Source: Schistosoma mansoni (lineage: Eukaryota; Platyhelminthes; Trematoda; Strigeidida; Schistosomatidae). Taken from it: a DNA stretch of 64,000 nucleotides. The stretch is taken from the NCBI RefSeq assembly GCF_000237925.1, contig NC_031495.1:2806407-2870406 (forward strand), written 5' to 3'. This document shows positions 1 through 9,476 of the stretch, piece by piece. The notes below the pieces were generated by a model. That model was not told the DNA's origin and did not search any database. It saw only the letters and a program-made list of their open reading frames with translations. The first letter of the stretch is position 1; the number at the start of each line of letters is the position of its first letter. A program made the translations under genes and the position numbers.

Positions 1-1430
1 TTGTAATGATATCTCAGAGACCATCTGTCAAATGATCCTCCTAATTTCGAGTTAAACACGAAAAACTGTGTTCCGTAAGAAATGCCTCTAGAAAGTCAGG
101 GGACACTAGGGAACCAATTAGCATGATGGTTCATGGAGTGCCTGAGCTAGTAAATGGTAGCCAGCACAAATGCAGCTTAAGAAATTACATCTCCATTTAC
201 ATCAAATGTTGTGAAAGCCGAATAGGTGGTAAACTAGGAGAAACCAAAAACATGTACCTCCGCTTTGATATGAAGATAAAAGTCTCAACAAGATGAGACA
301 ACGCAATCGATAATGCAACTATCATACCTACGGTTTGATCAAATGTTACAAAACAGCTTGCCATGGATATTCAAAATTCTGGACTGGCTGAATATGTGGT
401 AGTTCTATGAGATGGCATAGGGACGAAAAACTGTCGAGCTTAGATGGTTTACTGACGAATGGTCTGTTTCTAGTTGAGGAAGTTCCTGTCCTCACAGCAA
501 TGGGGTGAAGTGATTGTTAAGTGTGGTCGATAAACGAACCCATCAATGGCAACTAATCCCCGCCATAACATTAACCCTTTATAACCTTGTATAATTATGC
601 CTTGTTTATTCATCAATCACAATTTATGTCTTCCTCATGAATGATACTTGGTTTGTCGACCTATTTTTCCTATCACCTAGTTACTTTTATGTACGTTATT
701 TATATATCTCTTTTTCCCCGTTTAATAGACTGTATAAATTGTTTATTTTGTATACTGACAACGTTAATTTGCGATTAAGGAACCGATAAAGCTTATCAGG
801 CCAAGTAGCTTACTTGTTGTGACGTTGACTAAGCTAAGACTATGATTGAGAGTCTGGAGATTAGTTTATAATAGCATCTGTGGGAAGTCATTTCTAACAG
901 TGACCATGGTACATTCATGTTTCACGTGGTCAAAAACGATATACTTCGGATGGACGTGAATTTCTTCCACGTTATCTACATTGAATCAGACTACGGAACG
1001 ATGAAAGAGTATCTCAAATACGCTCCATAGCCACGAGATTGGTGGAGACAGTGTTTAACCACTGGTAGTTTGTAACAGGGAATTAGTTCATTAAAGTGGT
1101 TAGACCACCACCCACTGTACATGGCAAAATACATCGAATCGTACTTAAATAACAAGAGGATAGCTCAAAGAAATCAGTCGAATAACACAAATTCGCAACT
1201 AAGATATTGGATAATGGAAGCACTGAATTTAGTCAGGGATATGAAAGTATGCGTTACATACAGTTTTGCTAGCCTGACGGTTTTTTTCTCCTTGGAAAAG
1301 GGCATTTATTCCTATTTCCATATCCAAAGTACCTTTGGATAGAGCGTATTGTCTTCCATTAATCTTTCTGATGGCAGTCCACCAATCAGTACGACTAATT
1401 AGATGTTGATTGAAATCAGTTGGATGGTAT
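1..1430. other. No recognisable gene
   Basis: I see no open frame with family resemblance and no intact element here. Frames of 60-73 codons around 1121-1447 overlap on both strands and show no conserved motif. The composition (AT-rich, scattered stops) fits intergenic DNA or upstream intron of the TMEM222-like gene, whose 5' exon has not been found. Confidence 0.5.
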
Positions 1431-1472
1431 ACCGCACTGAATATCACGATATATCGTGATATTCAGTGCGGT
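1431..1472. repeat. Perfect 42-bp palindrome
   Basis: Bases 1431-1451 are the exact reverse complement of 1452-1472, with no spacer. The arm begins ACCGCACTGA and the centre is CGATATATCG. It could extrude as a cruciform or be the fused ends of two inverted copies of one element. No function is evident. Confidence 0.9.
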
Positions 1473-1553
1473 GTCCAGTTAATTTCTAAGAATCATCATG
1501 TTCTTTTAAGAAACAACGACCTTCAGAGGCTTATTTTTTGGTGGATTCGGGTT

Positions 1554-1573
1554 GCGGTGTGTATACACACCGC
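1554..1573. repeat. Perfect 20-bp palindrome
   Basis: GCGGTGTGTA is followed directly by its reverse complement. It is the second of three perfect palindromes within about 170 bp. Confidence 0.85.
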
Positions 1574-1584
1574 CAATAAAGGTA

Positions 1585-1602
1585 ACGACGGTATACCGTC
1601 GT
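1585..1602. repeat. Perfect 18-bp palindrome
   Basis: ACGACGGTA is followed directly by its reverse complement. It is the third palindrome of the cluster, 11 bp after the second. Confidence 0.85.
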
Positions 1603-1676
1603 AATCGTTCTCGATATTGTTCCTACCAATTTTTATAAGTCAAGGTACGGGTGACTTTTGGGCGAGGTCTGTGTGA

Positions 1677-1965
1677 TGGCGAGACTATAGTTTATGGACG
1701 AACCAATCACGTATGAGATAACAGGTCTCGGATTTTGGCTCGGTATTCACTCATTCATTTGGATAAATACAGTTTCGGCATTATAGCTGATGCCGGTTCG
1801 CAATGAAAACCCGAAATCTATCTCCTAGCCCTAACTTTCAACTGTAAATAATAATCCTAGTTCCTCACACAGTTTTTTAACCCTCATTTGGTTCTGGTTA
1901 TTTGGTGGACACTCAAGGTCAGTCTAGCGTCACTCAAATGTCGTCCATGAATTATAGTCTCACCC
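1677..1965. mobile_element. Merlin-like MITE (non-autonomous DNA transposon)
   Basis: The ends form terminal inverted repeats: 1678-1701 pairs with 1941-1964 with three mismatches in 24. The left end (TGGCGAGACTATAG...GGACGA) closely resembles the terminal repeat of the Merlin remnant at 5038-5592. The roughly 290-bp body has no transposase frame. I could not find a convincing target-site duplication, so the exact ends are uncertain. Confidence 0.6.
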
Positions 1966-2628
1966 CTCAGCTAACATCCGAAATACGTAGCAGTCTGACT
2001 TGACACTATCTTAGCTGAGTGCTTCAGTGTTCATTACCACATTGGTCAGTATCTTGATTTATAGACCGTTTCCTAAATCAAGCATTATAATTTAGCAGTC
2101 TGAACATCGTTTTTTTAACCCCCATCAGAGTCACTTCCCATGGTAGATACCAGTCTATCATACATGATAAATTCTGTTAGTCAGTACATAATTACGATCA
2201 TTGACTAACCTGTCGTCTACTTAGAACTAGATGGTTAGCCTGAATACTGATATCAAAAAACCGTAACCTTCTAGTTCCCTCTCTAAACAGGAGCACTATT
2301 TTTAAAGGGGACTGATTGTCATACACTGTACTTTTTAAACACACGGTTGGTTACCTGTTCTGAACTTACAAATGTTGAGGCAATAATTATTATTACGTTC
2401 TATCACTTGCCATGTAGCAGAAAAATTTCCATTTCATGTAGCATGCGTACTCAGTGATTGATACTACATAACATTCATCCTGCTTTTAGTTTCTATGTAC
2501 ACCTATGCTTATGTTTTTTAAATTTTCCTAGGATTTCAGCTTTTTTATTGAGCTTGGTTTTGGAAATTTCCAACCATAATTACTTTCGTATAATATGTGC
2601 TCATTTTCATCTTTTCATACTTTTGTAG

Positions 2629-5600
2629 GCAGAGAAAAGCAGCTTAGATTCCTCTCCTGAATTCCATAGTCCTGGACATTATAATATGGAAAGCAGGATA
2701 GAATCTGTTACTCCTTTACTTCATCGATTTCCATACTCTATTGTATGGACTCCAATTCCCTTGTTAACGTATGCTGTTATATGTGCTAACATCACTACTA
2801 ATGAAGATGGTTTTTTCCTGTAATTGGACATATGGGAATCGCTAATTCATATGGTATTATATATGATTTTGCAGCCCCTTATACTATTGGGGTAAATTTC
2901 AGTTCCCTGTTGTAATGACTTTAACAATTCTCTATAGGAAGACCAAATGGCTTTTGGATGGCCAACGATGTAAGTTTCACAACAATATAGCCTGATCTCC
3001 AATTCCCTCAGGTATTATCAGCCCCATGCTAGGCTGATAGGCAGTCGAGAGATCTGGGACAACGCTATCTCTGAAGCGAATGAAGTTTACAAAGGACGCG
3101 TGGTATGTTGTCATAATCTTTTTAAAATCGTCTAGCTGTAGTGTATTGTATTAGGTTACTAAGGTATAGCTTAGTGGTCTAAGCACACGGTTTTCAGCAA
3201 TCGAGTCTCAAGTTTTGGAGTCAATTCATCTTTTGAATAGTATCTCTGCCTTTCACACAAACACCTGACCTAAAAGAACACTTTTATACATCTAACTTGT
3301 TGCTTTATGAGGTTGAAGCGCTCAGATGTGGTTACGTCTTAAATAGCTCAGATTTTATCTACTTGTAATGAGTTGTGTTTCTCAAGGTTTAAACGTGTGA
3401 ATATATGTTTTTTTTATTTGAATACATGAATATTGGTTCAAGGCGCTACGAATACATATAGGACACGCAAGTCATTTGATCTATATGTGAACTGGGAAAC
3501 TGCACAGATGCCCAGACCGAAGCAGGTGGATTTCTTGGGGGGCCACACACAGAGCCTTTGACCTAAAAGTCTAATCCACAAGTCAGTGGGGCAACGTAAG
3601 GAGATGCAGTCACATGGTAACCAGTGACCAACAATAGGTTCACAAGCCATTTATTACTTCCGAATCCTGGAGCACATGTTCACCATTGGTTCAGAATCAG
3701 GGTTTGCCAACTCCCCTAGGTGGTTCCTCCATATTCACAAACCCGGTTAAAGCCCCGAATATTCTCTTTTCGTCATCTCGACTCCGTAAACAATACTTCC
3801 GATGCAAGAAGGCAGTAAATAGAAATTCTCTGACAGTGGCTGTATATTCGTGTCCATGTGAGAGCATTTCAAGAGAGAGAGAGCTGACTCTCCTCACCCT
3901 CAGTCGTACCAGGGCATTTGGGGGCTAATACTGACTCGACCGGGTATCGAATTCGTGCCTTCCACACGTGAATATAACACAACATTTACTTTTAAACCAT
4001 ATAAAAGGATTTAAATCTGTCTCTTTTTTGCATGGGATTAGATGATGTTTAATTTTTTGAATGAGGAACACTAAGGATACTTTTGTCGCTTATTAGAAAA
4101 TACTCATTCCTACCTGTACTTGTGATATTGATTATTTCGTCTAAAATACTGTTAGGATCTAATACAAACCGACAGTATTTATTTTAAATTGGTCAAACGA
4201 TATCAACCGCTAGATAATTTGTGAAAACGACGTACATGTATGTGCTAGCCGTATATTTACTTGTAGAAATACAATAAGCACATATATGATTTTTGTAGGG
4301 GATAATAAGTCTAAAAATGGAGATATAATTCACTGCTTAAAACATTTTACCCTCAAACACCGGCTTAAAAATTTTCACACCGTTCTACTGGTTATTGAGA
4401 TATATCATCAGTCCTCATTCATACACATACACAAGTAATCAAATACATAAACTTTTACTTGAGTAATGAGTTACAGCAACATGAGTCATCTCTGAGTACA
4501 CAGAAAACCTGATATTTTGTATCCTGGTTTTCACATAGTATATTCATTGTATGGACATATTTTTCTAAAAGTCAGTAGGTTATTCTCATTACGATCTAAT
4601 CTTTCTACTATCATATATAAATGACTCCTATAAATCATAGTTTAGTAAATCCTTCAATATTCAATGTTCTTCTTACAAAATTTAATATTCTTATTTCCTT
4701 TAGCATAACCTTTTTTGTGATAATTGCCATAGTCATGTGGCACATGCTTTCAACAAAATGCGATTTCAAGATAAAGAGAATTGGAATATGTTCAGTGTTG
4801 CTGTATTATTATTCTTTCATGGAAAGTATGTTAGGTAAGCTTATTTTTTCATTGTAAGAAGAAAAGTGTGTTTTCATTTACTTTATCATTCGTTTACTTG
4901 ACTGACTCCTAAAATATATAGATCTCTTAAGTTTCATTTCTGATTCATATTCAATCCCTCATGTATTGAAAATATTGATATTTTGACTTATAATTTTATT
5001 TATTTTCTGTGCAAATATAGCAATTAACTGCTTTAGTTGGCGGGACTAAACTTTATGGACGAGCCAATCAGACGCTTTCGCGGGTTTTCAAGGTCACGGC
5101 GCTAAGTTCGGTACCTGATGCTTACGTATGATCGTTTTACAGCGAATTTTAGAGGAGACGTGATAATTTAGCGTCTACAAAAGAAGAGATTATTAAGAAG
5201 TTCCTATACTTTTGACTGTGGAACTCAAATGACTTTTTTCGCTCGATTACGATTAAGACCCTAACCCTAAACCATACCAACATACTAACAACATTGAAGC
5301 TATGTGGTCGAGGCTAAAAGAATTTTTGAGATCTTATCATGGCTCCAGAGGTCGACTACTATGGAGCCATATGGATGAGTTCCTGTACCGTATGCACTAT
5401 GATTTTAGAACTTCTGAACCTATATCTGACCTTGAGAAGTTTTTGAGCCATGTAAAAGGATAGTATCCGCTTTAATTTTTTAGTTTCGTATAGTATATTT
5501 TTATTGTATACTAACTGTCTTCTGATTGGCTAATATTCCTCAAGGTCATTTAAGATTCGTTCAAAGGTCGTCCACAAAGTTTAGTCTCGCCATTTTATTA

Positions 5601-7373
5601 ATTTGAAGTTGCAATTTATTTAGAATATTTTTTTAAGGAATTTTCATTTGAAAATATATAAAATAATGTTATATTTTTATCCAGTCTATGAAAAGTACTT
5701 AACTACCAGTATAGCCTTGACGAAATAATATGTGGACTGTTATGACTTTATTAAAGGCAGAAGAACATGTCCGTATCCAATTTGTTGTGGTTTTATGTCC
5801 GACTTTTTATCACGTAAATTATCCACCAATCCGAATACGACTTGTCTAATCTTAACACTGTGTCAAATCAATGACGTTCAACTGGTATGAGCAGTTTAGC
5901 GTTCTTATTGGTCCCTTGTCCGCGTAGCCCTTCCCATTGAGTCCAGAACACCAATTACAGTTTCTGCTACGCGAATCATTTATTTCAAGCATACTCGGTT
6001 TATATACTAGACAGAGAGACCGCAGCACACCATAAAATAGAAAATAATATTTGTACAAGATCAAGCCAGATGTGGCTGTGAACATGGGAGACAGTAATCA
6101 GTAAACTGATCATAATTTGGGAGGGAATTTTGTCATAATCAGTATTCATTATGTTCTATTTTTAAGATCTCATAAAGCACAGTATTGTCATAACACAACT
6201 AGTTTGTTTTAAAAAAATCTTTTTTTTAAAATCAAAAGTTCTCTTTTGACTGAAATTAAAAACCTACAAACTGAAAGCGATTTATTGTTTATACTATTAT
6301 GACTGTGAAAGTAGAGAATATCTTTTTGTTTGGCTTAAAACAATTTTTAACCTTTATGGTTGAAGAAATGAATATTCACTTGTAGATCCGAATCTAACAC
6401 AATTTATATCAATTAAGGAACTCGATCGTTGCTGCTACCTTCACATGGTGGTTGGGCTTGCCTATCGTGATGAACCAATGGAGCTATACTGGCTCGAGCA
6501 ATCGTTCTTCAAGGTTCTACCATGCCAGACAGGTCGGTTGAAGACTAATAGCAGCAAACCCAAGCTCTGAAGGCGAAGTCGCGCTGCTGACTGCATAGAG
6601 ATGTGACGGCGGTAAGGTGTTTCCCTCAGACAAATAGCATAACAGCGATGCTAACTTTACACAAGGAGAGGTGGGGTTAGAAAAGGTCGACCCTAAAAAT
6701 GCACACCTATCCTTATCCCACGGATATCCGTCTCCGGCAGTAAGGTCCCAACAAGTAAGGAGCTAACACAAAAATTACAAAAATGTGTGTGACTGACCTC
6801 AAGCAGTTGTCCCTTGGGCACTGAGGTCACGCTCTCAGGTCATTAAGACTAATTCTAACCCTATTTTCTTTTCAGGAACCTATAAAAGAACCCTTCCACG
6901 GTGTGGGCAACCGGGAAGTAATAACTGCCCTTATACCACTAACAGCACTCAGGATCACTGTATTCATAATCTAGACTGAATTAAGGAAAATGGCTAGTCG
7001 TTTTATTAAAGTTCTCACAATAAAGTACGTAAGGTTTTGTTTCGTTGTGAAATTAAATGAGTTAAATTTTAACAGTCAAAACAGTGATCATCTGTATGAA
7101 AATTAGAGTAGTTCTTACTTAGATGAAAAAACTGTTGAATACATTTTGTTATTCTGGTGATATACTACTTAATACCAACTTATAAAGAAAATTGTATTAA
7201 AATGCTTAATCTGTCAAGTGTTTTTTCTTCTTTTATTCATTGAACAGTTATTATAAAACCTCGTTTTCTTTTTTTTCTGTAGTAAACGTCACTGTTTTAC
7301 ATCATGGTTTCCATTCATGATTGTCGTATGTGTAATTTTGGCAATCATATCAATTATTTTACATATCCATTGA
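2629..7373 (+). CDS. TMEM222: TMEM222-like membrane protein (DUF778/RTE1 family), 6 exons
   Basis: Six exons join in frame to 189 residues plus an unseen N-terminus: 2629-2768, 2807-2891, 2938-2969, 3012-3102, 4704-4834 and 7283-7373 (TGA at 7371). All introns are GT-AG and all phases agree. Family signatures in order are FPYSIVWTPIPLLT, WFFPVIGHMGI, the YDFAAPY segment, the HNLFCDNCHSHVA motif, a WNM...LLFFHGKYV stretch, and a hydrophobic C-terminal membrane segment after SWFPF. Human TMEM222 is about 208 residues with the same order. The plant relative RTE1 acts at ER/Golgi membranes on an ethylene receptor; the animal role is poorly defined. The first exon starts in phase 0 after a splice acceptor. 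An in-frame ATG at 2686 could start a shorter protein, but an upstream exon is more likely. The first three introns are only 38, 46 and 42 nt, while the last two are 1.6 and 2.4 kb and full of repeats. Confidence 0.9.
3160..3262 (+). repeat. tRNA-like SINE remnant
   Basis: An A-box-like TAGCTTAGTGGTCTAAGC is followed by a B-box-like GGAGTCAATTC, resembling the head of the tRNA-derived SINEs elsewhere in the window. The hammerhead part is missing. It lies in an intron of the TMEM222-like gene. Confidence 0.3.
3418..3930 (-). repeat. Family C dispersed repeat, copy 1
   Basis: An inverted copy of the roughly 0.5 kb repeat. Read on the minus strand it runs from the conserved GCCCCCAAATGCCCTGGTAC head (near 3927) to the CCAATATT...TGTGTTTAAAT tail. 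It is diverged from the later copies. It sits in the TMEM222 gene intron. Short frames in it are shared with other copies and have no recognised function. Confidence 0.75.
5038..5592 (+). mobile_element. Merlin-type DNA transposon remnant
   Basis: Terminal inverted repeats of 25 bp (5038-5062 against 5568-5592) match at 23 positions, and a second inverted pair (GCCAATCAGA at 5064 and its complement at 5521) lies inside. Between them is the C-terminal end of an IS1016/ISXO2-like transposase. Merlin elements are known from schistosomes. The element is deleted internally and lies in the last intron of the TMEM222-like gene. No clean target-site duplication was found. Confidence 0.75.
5281..5463 (+). 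pseudogene. Merlin transposase C-terminal fragment
   Basis: A 60-codon open stretch ending in TAG at 5461-5463 reads HTNNIEAMWSRLK and then, after a short basic segment, HMDEFLYRMHYDF. These are the conserved C-terminal blocks of the DDE transposases shared by IS1595/IS1016 and Merlin. The two upstream catalytic Asp blocks are absent, so the fragment cannot act alone. Confidence 0.75.
5840..6105 (-). repeat. LTR-like repeat, family F copy 1
   Basis: The reverse complement resembles 49735-50000: both have GATTACTGT, then TTCACAGCCACAT, a shared TTATTTTCTATTTTATGG block, a TATATAAA box and then TGGTGTTCTGGACT. The TATA-like block and structure suggest an LTR of a retrotransposon. Boundaries are approximate. 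It lies in an intron of the TMEM222-like gene. Confidence 0.5.
6415..6965 (+). repeat. Family D repeat, copy 1
   Basis: About 0.55 kb, clearly homologous in reverse orientation to 43310-43850. Shared blocks include GATATCCGTCTCCGG, GGTCGACC...AAAATGCACACCT, TGTCCCTTGGGCACTG and a CACGGTGTGGGCA block. It has no open frame. It may be the 5' part of a non-LTR element; that is inference. Confidence 0.65.
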
Positions 7374-7868
7374 ATCTCACTTATAACCATCATATACAAA
7401 CACTCAGATTATACTTGAGACTGATCTAATTCAACTTTTTTTTAGTTTAACCCTATTTATTGTAAAATATGTCATTTGTGTTTTCTAATGTAGTAGATCA
7501 CCACACTAGCCTTTTTATTTGATTTTATGATTCCTCCACATATAATTAATATCCTTGTTACAGGTGTGTTTACTCGTTCTTCCCAGCTTTATGATGAAAC
7601 AGTTATCATTGATGCCGAATATTTTAACAAAAAACAGCCAAATTTTCTTTCACATATATATCAATGTGACTAAAATTTTATTTAAAAGAACTTGTTTTCT
7701 GATATCGGTATAAAAATAATAATGATAATAATCGTGTTTTTATTTTCGACTACTTCTAAACGTTTTGGGGGTTGTGAAATTCATTTGTGTTGGGTAGTAG
7801 ATCAATTTGTTACTGTCTACGTGGCGAACTTTGGTACTTGTTATTCGTAACACTTTACATCTTATCTC

Positions 7869-8256
7869 TGTTGTCATTGCCCCCGAATGCCCTGGTGCGG
7901 CTGAGGAGAGTCAGCCCTCCCTCTCTCGAAATGCTCTCACATGGCCACAAGTATACAACCACTGTCAGATAGGTTCTAATTAGTGCCTTCTCGAGTCGGG
8001 AGTATTGTTCACGGAGTTGAGATGACGAAAAGAGAATATTCGGGGCTTTAACCGGGTTTGTGAATATGGAGGAACCACCTAGGGGAGTTGGCAAACCCTG
8101 ATTCTGAACCAATGGTGAACATGTGCTCCAGGATTCGGAAGTAATAAATAGCTTGTGAACCTATTGTTGGTCACTGGTTACCATGTGACTGCATCTCCTT
8201 ACGTTACCCACTGACGTGTGGATTAGACTTTTAGGTCAAAGGCTCTGTGTGTCCCC
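7869..8256 (+). repeat. Family C repeat, copy 2 (3'-truncated)
   Basis: Begins with the GCCCCCGAATGCCCTGGT head and follows the family consensus to the GGTCAAAGGCTCTGTGTGT region near 8253. The usual tail is missing. It is most similar to copy 1. Confidence 0.7.
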
Positions 8257-9085
8257 GACGACAATTGTTTTTTTATTTATTTGCCAAAATCCCCGTCGCC
8301 ACTGTTATAATTGTATTTTGCTAATAAACGACCCAGCTATTCCTATTGCTTAGTATTCTTATACGATGACACTCGACAAGACCCCAAAATCAGAACACTT
8401 TGAACAGGAATGAAATTGTATTCAAAATAACAATGGTATGTGAACAGCAATCACTAGTTTAAATAACGTTCATATATTTATAGTACATACATAAGAAGCT
8501 TCTAGATTTTTCTGCCCGGGCTGATCGGTTTAGAATTAGCCAATCAGCGCGCAGCAACACCATCATGCATGAAACATGCATACATGAAACATCCAATCTA
8601 TGTCCCACTAACACTCCCAGTCCTCACACGAACTGGATGGCGAAATATGTCGCATATATAAATAAATAAATTTTAGCATTAAAGAAACCATTCTATTGTA
8701 TATACTACAAGGAAGTTGTATCACTCTTTGCTTGCACAGAAACTGACCTGTCTGTTCCGGGCGTTTTGATTTCAAAGGTGTCTAGCAGAACGAATCAATG
8801 ATTTACTATTCAAATATTTGATGAAATAAAAATAACCTTTTCATCATTGACACTTACCATAGAAAATAATTTTTAGTGGTTTTTTTTACAAAAAACAAAT
8901 ATTCATTCTCTAAGGATGGGTCGTTGGCAAACTCAAACAAGTCCAGAAAGAGCGGAAGGCATTCCATCCAATCACCGCTAGAGGAACATTCCAGAATGTC
9001 AACGTGTAGCTTCCTTACTGGATGAATTGGGAAGGATCCCCTTTATGCCTATTCGCTGTCCGAGATTATGATTTGCTTTCATATA
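8257..9085. other. No gene recognised
   Basis: AT-rich sequence with many stops in all frames. A GC-richer patch at about 8915-9060 may be an unidentified repeat fragment, but I cannot match it to another copy in the window. Confidence 0.4.
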
Positions 9086-9315
9086 GTTGAGATCATGAAT
9101 CAATTGAAGCTAGACCATAAAGGAAAACCTGGAAGCCTTGGACGGCTTAGTGGTTTATCGGTTAAGTGCTCTGGCGCGTGGCTGGTATATCCTGGGTTCA
9201 AATCTCGCGAGGCGAGATCGTGGATGCGCACTACTGAGGAGTCCCACAATAGGACAAAACGGTTATCCAGTGCTTCTAGCTTTTCTTTGGTGGTCTAACT
9301 TCAATTAACTCATGA
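9086..9315 (+). repeat. Family B hammerhead SINE, copy 1
   Basis: tRNA-like head (GGTTTATCGGTTAAGTGCTC, then B-box GGGTTCAAATC), followed by the hammerhead block (CTGAGGA, stem II, then CAAAAC in place of GAAAC) and the tail that reads into TTCAATTAACTCATGATTTCAACTAT. The G12 position of the ribozyme core is altered, so this copy is probably inactive. Confidence 0.7.
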
Positions 9316-9476
9316 TTTCAACTATGGAAATCAATAATATCAATAATCAATAAAAAAAATCAATATATTATAAAATATATTAATTATTATTAAATTATAT
9401 TTAATTCTATTTATAATTAACAATAATAGATTAAAACAAATAAAAAAATAAACAAAAAGAATATGAACAATATTAA

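Noticed and set aside
1121-1447. Overlapping 60-73 codon frames as genes
   Set aside because: Frames open on both strands over the same bases without family resemblance or splice context.
9150-9210. tRNA gene from A-box and B-box like sequences (also at 37580, 42000, 48230, 52160, 54210, 56110)
   Set aside because: The boxes lie in dispersed SINE units with no closed cloverleaf or acceptor stem, and the same sequence recurs with hammerhead and tail attached.
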